A stretch of 7,307 nucleotides of DNA, from the NCBI GenBank assembly GCA_035604475.1, contig DATNIJ010000338.1:1-7307 (forward strand), in the 5' to 3' direction. The notes below the pieces were generated by a model. The model was not told the DNA's origin. It saw only the letters and a list, made by a program, of their open reading frames with translations, and ran no database searches. Shown here one piece after another: positions 1 to 6,692 of this stretch. The translations under genes were made by a program, and so were the position numbers. Source of the stretch: DASPPM01 sp035604475 (GTDB lineage Bacteria > Pseudomonadota > Alphaproteobacteria > JACZXZ01). How positions within the stretch are numbered: the first letter of the stretch is position 1; every line of letters starts with the position of its first letter.

Positions 1-1185
1 CTTGAGGACCTCCTCATTGTGCTCGCCGAGCAGTGCGGCACTGAGATCGCGCCGCTCCGGCCAGCGCGAGAACTTGACCGGCATTCCCGGAATATCGAAC
101 TCGCCGATGAGCCGGTCCTTGACGCGCCGCACCGTCCCGCGCCCGCGCAAGTGAGGCTGGGCCATCGCCTCATCCAGCGCCAGCACGGGCGCGCAGGGAA
201 CCCGCTCCTTCTCGAGCGCCGCGATCGCGGCGTCACGTGTCGGAAAGCGGGCGAGCCAGGTTTCGATGACCGTCTTCAGCGCCTCGTTGTTGTCGCGCCG
301 CGCGCGCGGGGTCTTGAAGCGGGCATCCTCGTTGAGCTCCGGCATGCCCATGGCCTTGACCATCTGCGGCCATTGATGCGGCATGACCATGATCGAGATG
401 AACTCGTCGTCGCGGAAGCGAAAGACGCCGGTCGGGCCGCCGTCGGGGTGGAGCGAGCCGCTGCGCTTTAGGCCCTGCGTCGGCCCGCGCAAGGAGACGC
501 GCGGCACGTTGACCTCGTGCATCTGGAAATAAGTGTCGATGAGCGAGCCGTCGATATACTGGCCTTGGCCCGTACGCTCGCGATGGAGGAGTGCAAACCC
601 GATCGCCATGGCGGCGGCGACGCCGGTCGCGGAATCGCCGACCGCGAGGGGGAACTGGGCCGGGCCGCGATCCGGCTCGCCGATGAGTGCCGTGATCCCG
701 GCATAGGCCTGTGCCATGTAGTCGTAGCCGGGCTTCCGGCTGAGCGGTCCCTCCTGCCCGGCCAGCGAGATCGAGCACATGACGAGCCTCGGATTGAGCT
801 TCTCGAGCTCGGCGTAGGCGAGGCCCATACGGGCGACGACCCCCGGCGCGAAATTCTCGACCAGCACGTCGACCTTCGGCACCAGGGCCTTGAGCAAGGC
901 GATGCCGCGGGGCTGCTTGAGATCGAGCGCCAAGCTCTTCTTCGAGTGATTGTGCTGGAAGTAGTACGTGCTCTGAGAGGAGCGGCTGAACTCGGGAGCG
1001 AGCGGCTTGAGGCCGGCCACGCGCCCGCGGTCGCCGTAAGGTGCGAGCTCGAGCTTGATGACCTCCGCCCCGAGCTCCGCGAGCAAGCGGCTGCAGGTCG
1101 GCCCGGCGACGAACTGCGTGAAGTCCAGCACCCGGTAGCCTTCAAGCATCTGCAATCTGCCGGTCATGGCGCTCGCATCCGCCAT
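1..1185 (-). CDS. CaiB/BaiF family (class III) CoA-transferase, C-terminus cut by window edge
   Basis: Predicted to move CoA from an acyl-CoA to a free carboxylic acid in the cytoplasm, through an enzyme-aspartyl-CoA intermediate. The frame is open for 395 codons to the left edge. Family landmarks in order: GYRVLDFTQFVAGP (17-29), a KLELAPYGDRGR segment (44-55), HNHSKKSLALDL (79-89), VLVENFAPGV (108-116), GYDYMAQAYAG (153-163), then AVGDSATGV (181-189), where Asp184 fits the nucleophile (Asp169 in formyl-CoA transferase). The visible end, LLGEHNEEVLK, is the usual C-terminal signature, so probably only a few residues are missing. The start at 1185 is chosen because its ATG shares a base with the upstream stop (TGATG), implying translational coupling; ATGs at 1167 and 1149 are alternatives, and the latter (MLEGYRVLDF) fits the usual family N-terminus. 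No strong Shine-Dalgarno precedes any of them. Family assignment is secure; the acyl donor and acceptor are unknown. Confidence 0.93.
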   Translation of the reverse strand, partial: MADASAMTGRLQMLEGYRVLDFTQFVAGPTCSRLLAELGAEVIKLELAPYGDRGRVAGLKPLAPEFSRSSQSTYYFQHNHSKKSLALDLKQPRGIALLKALVPKVDVLVENFAPGVVARMGLAYAELEKLNPRLVMCSISLAGQEGPLSRKPGYDYMAQAYAGITALIGEPDRGPAQFPLAVGDSATGVAAAMAIGFALLHRERTGQGQYIDGSLIDTYFQMHEVNVPRVSLRGPTQGLKRSGSLHPDGGPTGVFRFRDDEFISIMVMPHQWPQMVKAMGMPELNEDARFKTPRARRDNNEALKTVIETWLARFPTRDAAIAALEKERVPCAPVLALDEAMAQPHLRGRGTVRRVKDRLIGEFDIPGMPVKFSRWPERRDLSAALLGEHNEEVLK

Positions 1186-1793
1186 CAGGCCGCCGCGAGC
1201 CCGATTTCCTGGAGACGCTGCTCGAGAAGCGCCATCCGGTCGTAGCCCCAGAACGGCTCCCCCTCGAGGATGAAGAGCGGCACCCCGAAGATGTGATCTT
1301 GGGTCGCCTCCTCTTGCGCGCGCTCGTAGGCTTGCATGCCCTCGTCCGCGAGATAGTCGAGGTAGTCACGCTCGGAGAGGCCGAGCTTCGCGATCACGCC
1401 GGCGACGGCCTCCGGCTGGTCGACCTCGAGCTCGCGGCGGAAGAAGAGCTCGTAGACCTTGCGGCTATAGTCGATGAGCCGGCCGTGCTTCTTCGCGAAG
1501 AGCCCGCCGACGAGTGCGGGAGTGGTGTCATAGATCTTGAGCGGACCGCGGATCCAGAGGCCGCGCGGCTTCGCCCAACGGCGCGCATCGAGATAGGAGT
1601 ATTTGACCTTGTACTCGGAATAGACGCTCCTTTGGCCCTTGCCCTTGAGGCGCAATTGGAAGGGAATCCAGCGCACGCGAACGTCATAGTGCTGCTCGAG
1701 CGCGAAGGCGGGATCGAAGGCGAGGTAGGCATAAGGACTCTTGTAATCGGAATACATCTTGATTTCGCGTGTGCCGCCCGATTGTCCCGGCAT
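1185..1793 (-). CDS. DsbA-family protein, 2-hydroxychromene-2-carboxylate isomerase-like
   Basis: A 202-residue thioredoxin-fold protein of the DsbA/GST-kappa type. The first strand-helix unit reads MYSDYKSPYAYLAF (13-26); Ser19 sits where disulfide oxidoreductases carry CXXC and where 2-hydroxychromene-2-carboxylate isomerase (NahD) and GST-kappa use a Ser to bind glutathione, so a thiol-disulfide role is unlikely. A helical insert (about 60-155) follows, then IFGVPLFIL (168-176) with the cis-Pro motif, and FWGYDRMALLEQRL (181-194), typical of this subfamily. In NahD the reaction is a glutathione-dependent isomerisation in naphthalene breakdown; the substrate here is unknown. A TTG at 1799 could extend the frame by two codons, but the ribosome binding site is only 1 nt from it and 7 nt from the ATG at 1793, so 1793 is preferred. 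The stop overlaps the CoA-transferase start, indicating one operon. No signal peptide is seen; probably cytoplasmic. Confidence 0.9.
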   Translation of the reverse strand: MPGQSGGTREIKMYSDYKSPYAYLAFDPAFALEQHYDVRVRWIPFQLRLKGKGQRSVYSEYKVKYSYLDARRWAKPRGLWIRGPLKIYDTTPALVGGLFAKKHGRLIDYSRKVYELFFRRELEVDQPEAVAGVIAKLGLSERDYLDYLADEGMQAYERAQEEATQDHIFGVPLFILEGEPFWGYDRMALLEQRLQEIGLAAA

Positions 1794-1800
1794 GGGCAAA

Positions 1801-1806
1801 CTCCCT
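1801..1806 (-). promoter_or_regulatory. Ribosome binding site of the isomerase-like gene
   Basis: AGGGAG on the minus strand lies 7 nt upstream of the ATG at 1793. It decides against the in-frame TTG at 1799, which would leave a 1-nt spacer. Confidence 0.7.
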
Positions 1807-1890
1807 GAAACTGCTCGTGATGAGCGCCGTCACGCCCCGCGGTCCGAACGATGCTTAGCTGGCGTCGCAGGCAGGCCAAGGCGAGGGGCT

Positions 1891-1919
1891 ACGCTAGGGC
1901 GCCGGCCTATATATTTCAA
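1891..1919 (-). promoter_or_regulatory. Candidate sigma-70-like promoter for the isomerase/CoA-transferase pair
   Basis: On the minus strand TTGAAA (1919-1914, five of six matches to TTGACA) is followed after 17 nt by TAGCGT (1896-1891, three of six matches to TATAAT). It lies about 100 nt upstream of the ATG at 1793, in the only AT-rich patch of the divergent region. The -10 match is poor, so this is a suggestion only; a plus-strand promoter for sua5 could use the same AT-rich patch. Confidence 0.2.
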
Positions 1920-2071
1920 ACTCATTTTGGGAAGGCGCATCGGGCGGGCGTGTCTCTGCTGCCCGGCCCTTGGCGCCGAGCAGCACGGCGGCGCCTGCGT
2001 TGACGGCCACATCCCGCAAGACTAGCTTCGGCGCGAACTTTCCCCACAAGCGCCCGAGGCCCCGTTTCGTC

Positions 2072-3043
2072 ATGGCCGAGCCCCCGATCCGCGCGCCCAC
2101 AGAAGACGCCGTCGCGGCCGCCGCGCGTCTCTTGGAGGAGGGGCGGCTCGTCGCCTTCCCCACCGAGACCGTCTACGGCCTGGGTGCCGACGCGCGCAAC
2201 GATCGCGCCGTGGCCGCGATCTTCGCGGCAAAGGGCCGGCCGCGCTTCAATCCGCTCATCGTGCATTGGCAAGCCGCGGAGGCGGCCGCGAGCGCGGTCA
2301 AGTTCGATGCGCGCGCGCGAGAGCTCGCACGGCATTTCTGGCCCGGGCCCCTCACGCTCGTGCTGCCGCGGCGCAAGGGCGCCTCGATCTCGCTGCTTTG
2401 CAGCGCCGGCCTCGATACGCTGGCCGTGCGCGTGCCGGCGCATCCCATAGCACAGGCGCTCCTCGTAGCCTTCAACGGCCCCCTTGCAGCACCCAGTGCC
2501 AACCGCTCCGGTGCCGTGAGTCCGACCACGGCCGCGCATGTTGCGGAATCGCTCGGCGAGCGGGTGGCGCTCATCCTCGATGGCGGCCGCTGCTCCGTCG
2601 GCATCGAATCGACGGTCGTCGATCTCTCGAGCCGTGACGCACGGCTCTTGCGTCCGGGCGGGGTTACGCTCGAGGCGCTCGAGGCAGTGATCGGGCCGCT
2701 CGCGGTCGCGGGCGAGCTACCCGCAGCCCCCCGCTCGCCCGGTCAGCTCGCGAGCCACTATGCGCCGCGCGCGCCCTTGCGCCTCGAGGTGAGGGAGGGG
2801 CCCAAGGAGGGCGAGGCGCTCCTGGCTTTCGGCGCCAATCCGCCAGGCGGCTTTGTCGCGACGCTCAACCTTTCGCCGCAAGCCGACCTCGTCGAGGCGG
2901 CGGCCAATCTCTTCGCCATGCTGCGGGCCCTCGATGACGCCTCGCCCGCGGGGATCGCGGTCATGCCGATCCCCGAGCGCGGGCTTGGCCGCGCCATCAA
3001 CGACCGCCTGCGCCGCGCCGCAGCACCGCGACCCCGGCGCTAG
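2072..3043 (+). CDS. sua5: L-threonylcarbamoyladenylate synthase, Sua5 type (YrdC domain plus Sua5 domain)
   Basis: Makes threonylcarbamoyl-AMP from threonine, bicarbonate and ATP, the first step of t6A formation at position 37 of ANN-decoding tRNAs; the threonylcarbamoyl group is then transferred by the TsaD complex. The 323 residues comprise a YrdC domain (about 10-205) with PTETVYGLGAD (30-40), KGRPRFNPL (54-62), PGPLTLVLP (91-99), PSANRSG (141-147) and GIESTVVDL (177-185), then the linker SPGQLASHYAP (222-232) typical of Sua5, and a small C-terminal domain ending PERGLGRAINDRLRRAA (301-317). The length and the linker separate it from short TsaC, although the gene is often called tsaC as well. 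The frame is open upstream to a TTG at 1970, but the ATG at 2072 leaves the normal short N-terminus; its ribosome binding site (GAGG at 2056-2059) is weak and distant. The stop codon lies inside the left end of a palindromic element. Cytoplasmic housekeeping enzyme, unrelated to its catabolic neighbours. Confidence 0.95.
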   Translation: MAEPPIRAPTEDAVAAAARLLEEGRLVAFPTETVYGLGADARNDRAVAAIFAAKGRPRFNPLIVHWQAAEAAASAVKFDARARELARHFWPGPLTLVLPRRKGASISLLCSAGLDTLAVRVPAHPIAQALLVAFNGPLAAPSANRSGAVSPTTAAHVAESLGERVALILDGGRCSVGIESTVVDLSSRDARLLRPGGVTLEALEAVIGPLAVAGELPAAPRSPGQLASHYAPRAPLRLEVREGPKEGEALLAFGANPPGGFVATLNLSPQADLVEAAANLFAMLRALDDASPAGIAVMPIPERGLGRAINDRLRRAAAPRPRR

Positions 3044-3192
3044 AGCATGTCCCGTTGATTTGGAAGCAGCCCCCTCACCCTACCCTATCCCCCTCGGAGG
3101 GGGAGAGGGTTGCGTAGGCTTAGCGAGACGAAGTCGAGCTTAGCCGGAGCTGGGTGAGGGGGTGATTCCGCGCCATCGGAACATGCTCTAGC
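3039..3192. repeat. Composite palindromic intergenic element (MITE-like)
   Basis: A 154-nt element fills most of the gap between convergent sua5 and the synthetase gene. Its ends are a perfect 12-nt inverted repeat, GCTAGAGCATGT (3039-3050) against ACATGCTCTAGC (3181-3192). Compared without gaps, 3041-3080 and the reverse complement of 3151-3190 agree at 32 of 40 positions, including CCCCCTCACCC near the inner ends. Inside are a G/C-rich hairpin (3082-3110) and a direct repeat GCTTAGC (3118-3124, 3138-3144). CCCCTCACCC-type palindromes of this sort recur between genes in many alphaproteobacteria. It has no coding capacity. It could be a non-autonomous mobile repeat, and its RNA could end transcription from both sides. 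Only one copy is in this window, so mobility is inferred. Confidence 0.75.
3082..3110. terminator. Strong G/C hairpin, possible bidirectional transcription stop
   Basis: Thirteen base pairs (3082-3094 with 3098-3110) with one A/G mismatch and a 3-nt loop, CGG. It lies about 40 nt past the sua5 stop. There is no T-run on either strand, so it is not a textbook intrinsic terminator, but its stability and position between convergent genes make a role in stopping transcription or protecting 3' ends plausible. Confidence 0.4.
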
Positions 3193-3198
3193 TCGCGC

Positions 3199-3218
3199 AA
3201 AGCCGACGCCATGCGTCG
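3199..3218 (-). terminator. Weak stem-loop after the acyl-CoA synthetase gene
   Basis: On the minus strand CGACGC (3218-3213) and GCGTCG (3209-3204) form a 6-bp stem with a 3-nt loop, beginning 13 nt after the synthetase stop and followed by GC and then only three T. Position fits a terminator for the minus-strand operon; the short T-run makes it weak. Confidence 0.3.
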
Positions 3219-3231
3219 AGCGCCGCGCCGC

Positions 3232-5349
3232 TCAGACGATGACTGCGCGCGCGTCGAGGGCGACCACGCCGTTTCCTTCGCTGCGGACGAGGAGGGGGTT
3301 GATGTCGAGCTCGCTCAAGCGCCCGACGAGATCGGCCGCTAGGCGGCTGAGGCAGGCAAGGGCCGTGGCGGCGGCCGCGACGTCGAGACGCGGCCGGCCG
3401 CGATAGCCGTCGAGGAGCGGCCAGATCCTGAGCCGCCTAAGCAAGGCTTCGGCCGCACGGCACCCGATCGGCGCGAGCGCCATCTGAAGGTCCCCGAAAA
3501 GCTCGACCAGCACGCCGCCGGCACCCACCATCACCACGGGACCGAATTGCGGATCGTCCTTGGCACCCAGGATCAACTCGAGCTCGCCCGCGGCCATCTC
3601 CGCGACGACGAGACGATCCGCAGCCGGGTCGAGGACGGCGAGCCTGGAGGTGATCTCGTCCCACGCCGCCGCGACAGCCGTGCGATCGGCAAGTGCCAAG
3701 CGCACGAGGCCGGCATCGCTCTTGTGCACGACCCGCTCCGTCACCGCCTTGATCACGACGGGATAGCCGATCGCATCCGCCGCCGCGACCGCTTCGTCGC
3801 GCGTGCCCGCGAGGCACTCGCGCGTGATCGGAATGCCGTAGCGCGCGATGAGCGCCTTCGCCTCGGGCTCCTTGAGATAGCCCGCGCTCAGATCGAGCAT
3901 CGCATGCCCGGCACCTTTCCGGCCCGCTGGCAGGCCATCTTCATCATTTGAGGACGCAGGCGCATAGTCGCGATAGGCGCGCAGCATGCGCATGCCGTCG
4001 TCGATGCGGTCGCAGAGCGGACAGCCGAGCTGCTTGACGATCGCGCGCACGCCGTTCGCGACCGAGCCGGGGGTCAGGATGATGAATCCCGGCTTGCCGC
4101 AGCCGACCACACCCTTGGCCAGCGCCGTTGCGGTCGCCTCGTAGTTCGGGCTGGTGGTGAGCGGGACCACGACGACACCGACATCGGGATCGGCCGCCAC
4201 GATGCGAACGGCCGCTTCGGCCACCACGCTGGCATCGCCCGCCGTCTGGCGACGCGCGCCGAGATCGACCGGGTTCTGCAAATGGGTCGGCAGCATGAAG
4301 GCACCGAGCGCTTGTTGCGTGGCCGGCGCCAGGGGCGCGAGTGGTGCGTCGATGTCGCCAAGGCGGTCCGCGACGATGCCGTTGATGCCGCCCGAGGACG
4401 ACACGACGCCGATGCGGCCGCTCTGCCACGGCCCGAAGCGCGCGATCATGTCGGCCGTGAGCACCATGACGTCGGGATCGTCGACGAGCACGACGCCCTC
4501 ATCGCGGCAGGCCGCCTCGAACACCGCATAGGCGCCCGCGAGGCTCGCCGTGTGGGAGCGCGCGGCCGCCTCGCCCGAGGCGCCGCGCCCGGTCTTGAGC
4601 GCCACGATCGGCTTGCCGGCCCTGCGCGCGCGCCGGATGAGCTCGAGGAAGCGCCGGCCGTCCTTGAGGCCCTCGATGTGCAGGCAGATCACCCGCGTCT
4701 CCGGATCGCCGATCATATGCTCGAGGAAGTCGCAGACCTCGAGGTCCGCTTGGTTGCCGATCGAGACGAGCTGGCTGAAGCCGATACCCACGTCGTAGGC
4801 GCGGTTGAAGACCGAGAGCAGGATGGCGCCGCTCTGGCTCACGATGCCGATCGGGCCGCGATAGAGCTTGTCGACCTCGAGCACGCGCGCGGAGGTGAGC
4901 GCCATGCCGGTCAGCACGTTGATGAGGCCGAGGCAGTTCGGCCCGATGAGCCGCATGCCGGTGCGGCGGCTGAGCTCGGCGAGTGAGCGCTCGGCCGCAA
5001 CGCCCTCCCCGCCCGCCTCGGCGAAGCCGCTTGAGATGATGAGACAGCAGCCGACGCCGGCATCCGCGCATTCGCGCACCGTTGCCGGCACCGAGGCCGC
5101 GGGAATCGCGACGATCGCGACATCGACCGGCGGCGCAGCGTCGATGCGCGCATAGCACTTCTTGCCCTGGACCACTTGGCGCCGCGGATTGATCGGGATC
5201 ACCTTCCCCGCATAGCCGTGGAGTGCCAAGTAATACATGATACGGCCGGCCCACTTCGAGCGGTCGTCGGAGGCGCCGAACACGGCGACGCTTCGAGGAT
5301 TGAGGATACGCTCGATCGTTATGCGCGGCGCTGCGATCGCTTCTGCCAT
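3232..5349 (-). CDS. NDP-forming acyl-CoA synthetase (fused alpha-beta, ATP-grasp)
   Basis: Interconverts a carboxylic acid, CoA and ATP with acyl-CoA, ADP and phosphate through phosphohistidine intermediates. The 705 residues follow the fused family layout: a CoA-binding Rossmann domain (about 12-145, NPRSVAVFGASDD at 18-29), succinyl-CoA-ligase-like domains (about 165-460, with IVSQSGA at 169-175, SIGNQADLE at 196-204 and SHTASLAG at 265-272), a variable linker (about 463-485), and a C-terminal ATP-grasp domain (about 490-705, HKSDAGLV at 542-549, LDINPL at 681-686). His266 and His542 match the two phosphorylated histidines of archaeal ADP-forming acetyl-CoA synthetase, so it looks active. 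FerA, the feruloyl-CoA synthetase of Sphingobium SYK-6, and a pimeloyl-CoA synthetase belong to the same family, so the acid need not be acetate. The start at 5349 is set by GGGAG five bases upstream; it begins 11 nt after the dehydrogenase stop, hence one operon. An upstream open stretch in this frame overlaps the dehydrogenase and is spurious. Confidence 0.93.
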   Translation of the reverse strand: MAEAIAAPRITIERILNPRSVAVFGASDDRSKWAGRIMYYLALHGYAGKVIPINPRRQVVQGKKCYARIDAAPPVDVAIVAIPAASVPATVRECADAGVGCCLIISSGFAEAGGEGVAAERSLAELSRRTGMRLIGPNCLGLINVLTGMALTSARVLEVDKLYRGPIGIVSQSGAILLSVFNRAYDVGIGFSQLVSIGNQADLEVCDFLEHMIGDPETRVICLHIEGLKDGRRFLELIRRARRAGKPIVALKTGRGASGEAAARSHTASLAGAYAVFEAACRDEGVVLVDDPDVMVLTADMIARFGPWQSGRIGVVSSSGGINGIVADRLGDIDAPLAPLAPATQQALGAFMLPTHLQNPVDLGARRQTAGDASVVAEAAVRIVAADPDVGVVVVPLTTSPNYEATATALAKGVVGCGKPGFIILTPGSVANGVRAIVKQLGCPLCDRIDDGMRMLRAYRDYAPASSNDEDGLPAGRKGAGHAMLDLSAGYLKEPEAKALIARYGIPITRECLAGTRDEAVAAADAIGYPVVIKAVTERVVHKSDAGLVRLALADRTAVAAAWDEITSRLAVLDPAADRLVVAEMAAGELELILGAKDDPQFGPVVMVGAGGVLVELFGDLQMALAPIGCRAAEALLRRLRIWPLLDGYRGRPRLDVAAAATALACLSRLAADLVGRLSELDINPLLVRSEGNGVVALDARAVIV

Positions 5350-5360
5350 TCGAGCTCCCG

Positions 5361-6506
5361 TCAAATGAAGGCCGCGTGGCCGGTGAGCTCGCGCCCGATG
5401 ACGAGCCGCTGGATGCCCGAGGTGCCGTCGATCACCGTGAGCATCCGGCAGTCGCGCCAGCAGCGCTCGACCCCCGCCTCCTCGGAAAGCCCCATCGCAC
5501 CCATGACGTCCATCGCCGCATGGCACACGCGCACCGCGGCCTCGGTCGCGTAGACCTTGGCCATCGAGGCCTCGCGCGGGCAGGCGCGTCCCTGGTCCAT
5601 GATCCAAAGCGCCTGGAGGCAGAGAAGTCGCGCCGCCGCCAGCTCCGTGGCCGCGTCCGCGAGTGAGAGCTGGATCGCCTGGAACTTGGCGAGCGGGCGG
5701 CCGAAGGCGACGCGCTTGCCCGCGTATGCGCGCGCGATGTCGAGTGCCGCGTTCGCAATCCCGACCGCCGTGAGCCCGATGAACGGCCGCGAAGCCTCGA
5801 TACCCCGCCCGAACGCCGCGAGCGCCTGGCCCGGCTGGCCGAGCAGATTCTGGCGCGGCACGAGCACGTGGTCGAACGCGAGCTCGGCGTAGGACAAATT
5901 TCGAATGCCGACCGACGGAAGCTCCCGGCTCTGCCACGGCGAGACCGAGCGCTCGACGACGAGCCGCGTGTGGCGCGCCTTGGGCTCGCGGCCGGGCTCG
6001 ACCACCATCAGCGTCATGAGGTCGGCAATGCCGCCGAGCTTGATCCACTTCTTGCGCCCGGTGACGCGGTAGCCGTCTCGCTCGGGAACACCTTCGCAAG
6101 CGAAAGCGCGCGTGTCCGAGCCTGCTTGCGGCTCGGTGATCGCGGCCGTCGAAACCCAATCGCCGGCGAGCAGCGGGCCGAGCCAGCGCTGCCTCTGCTC
6201 GGGCGTGCCGACCGCGGCGATGAGGCGCGGCGGGACGATCTCGGCGAGCACGACGGGGCTCGAGCCGAGCGCCTCGAGCAGCAGCCCGTAATCGAGGAAG
6301 CTCATCCCGGCGCCGCCGAGTGCGGGCGAGATGGTGCCGCCGAGATAGCCGAGCGGCGCCAGGCCCTTGTAGAGCTGCGACATCTCTGCCGCCGACAACC
6401 TCTCGCCCAGCGGCAGCGCCTTTGCGAGCGGGGCCACGACGCGCGCCACGGCCTCACGCGCGCGCTCCTGCAATTCCTGCTGGACCTTCGTGAGTGCGAA
6501 ATCCAT
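5361..6506 (-). CDS. Acyl-CoA dehydrogenase family flavoprotein
   Basis: FAD enzyme expected to introduce an alpha,beta double bond into an acyl-CoA, passing electrons to ETF. At 381 residues it has the normal family length. Visible: an N-terminal helical domain (1-115), the signature AAITEPQAGSD (121-131), a beta domain with GRKKWIKLGGIADL (150-163), a C-terminal helical domain with EASRPFIGLTAVG (237-249) and KRVAFGRPLAKFQAIQ (264-279), whose Arg usually binds the FAD pyrophosphate, then VIDGTSGIQRLVIGRELTG (358-376). The residue before GTSGIQ is Asp360, where short- and medium-chain enzymes have the catalytic Glu; the alternative site used by isovaleryl- and long-chain enzymes appears to be Ser239, not Glu. 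Activity may persist with Asp, but the substrate may be unusual. GGGGGAG lies 9 nt before the ATG. The synthetase follows 11 nt downstream in the same operon. Substrate unknown. Confidence 0.92.
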   Translation of the reverse strand: MDFALTKVQQELQERAREAVARVVAPLAKALPLGERLSAAEMSQLYKGLAPLGYLGGTISPALGGAGMSFLDYGLLLEALGSSPVVLAEIVPPRLIAAVGTPEQRQRWLGPLLAGDWVSTAAITEPQAGSDTRAFACEGVPERDGYRVTGRKKWIKLGGIADLMTLMVVEPGREPKARHTRLVVERSVSPWQSRELPSVGIRNLSYAELAFDHVLVPRQNLLGQPGQALAAFGRGIEASRPFIGLTAVGIANAALDIARAYAGKRVAFGRPLAKFQAIQLSLADAATELAAARLLCLQALWIMDQGRACPREASMAKVYATEAAVRVCHAAMDVMGAMGLSEEAGVERCWRDCRMLTVIDGTSGIQRLVIGRELTGHAAFI

Positions 6507-6515
6507 CGCTGGCTT

Positions 6516-6522
6516 CTCCCCC
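6516..6522 (-). promoter_or_regulatory. Ribosome binding site of the acyl-CoA dehydrogenase gene
   Basis: GGGGGAG on the minus strand with a 9-nt spacer to the ATG at 6506 confirms that start. Confidence 0.6.
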
Positions 6523-6561
6523 GTAGTATCGCAATTCGGAAGTTCGTCTCACCCGGAGATG

Positions 6562-6656
6562 ACCGTCATTGCGAGCGCAGCGAAGCAGTCCAGGACGCTG
6601 GGTGCGATAGCCTCTCTGGATTGCTTCGTTGCCCTTCGGGCGCCTCGCAATGACAA
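6562..6656. repeat. Intergenic palindromic repeat (GTCATTGCGAG type)
   Basis: Outer arms GTCATTGCGAG (6565-6575) and CTCGCAATGAC (6644-6654) are perfect reverse complements over 11 nt. Inner arms CGAAGCAGTCCAG (6581-6593) and CTGGATTGCTTCG (6616-6628) match at 12 of 13 positions. A small side hairpin, GCCCTTCGGGC, sits at 6631-6641 on one side only, giving a forked fold. This pattern is a common dispersed intergenic repeat in alphaproteobacteria and some other phyla. It lies in the 186-nt gap between the enoyl-CoA hydratase-like and dehydrogenase genes, which face the same way, so it is probably transcribed within the operon and could affect mRNA processing or partial termination. No coding function. 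Confidence 0.75.
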
Positions 6657-6692
6657 GTGTTTTCCTGGCGTGGGGAAATCGGAACCACGACA

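Larger units (their letters stand above)
1794..2071. other. Divergent intergenic region with AT-rich patch and a possible 59-aa ORF
   Basis: This stretch separates the minus-strand isomerase-like gene from plus-strand sua5 and should hold both promoters. Around 1908-1929 it turns sharply AT-rich (a TATATATTT run) against a very GC-rich background, as expected of promoter DNA. A minus-strand reading frame of 59 codons (2073 to 1894, starting MTKRGLGRLWGK, ending EFEIYRPAP) fills most of it. Its G+C-rich third positions coincide with the third positions of the plus-strand frame that would extend Sua5 upstream, so codon bias cannot say which, if either, is translated. I recognise no family in either translation and do not call a gene. 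Confidence 0.5.

Noticed and set aside
468..1145. Minus-strand 225-codon frame rich in Ser and Arg
   Set aside because: It is an out-of-frame shadow of the CoA-transferase gene, which carries clear family motifs throughout.
517..1245. Plus-strand 242-codon frame opposite the CoA-transferase
   Set aside because: Antisense shadow in high-GC DNA, crossing the boundary of two real genes with no recognisable domain.
1185..1793. Thiol-disulfide oxidoreductase (DsbA proper)
   Set aside because: The CXXC motif is absent (SPY instead) and no signal peptide is visible, so the isomerase/GST-kappa-like branch is preferred.
1970..2071. N-terminal extension of Sua5 from a TTG at 1970
   Set aside because: The extra 34 residues are low in family resemblance, and the ATG at 2072 gives the usual distance to the PTETVYGLGAD motif. 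Kept only as an alternative in the findings.
3118..3144. Short direct repeat GCTTAGC as a possible CRISPR or attachment site
   Set aside because: Only two 7-nt copies 20 nt apart inside the palindromic element, with no array and no integrase gene.
3232..6159. A single 975-residue open frame covering the synthetase and most of the dehydrogenase gene
   Set aside because: The first 270 residues are Arg/Ala/Gly-rich without family motifs and overlap the well-formed dehydrogenase in another frame on the same strand. The synthetase has its own ribosome binding site and ATG at 5349, so a fusion is not supported.
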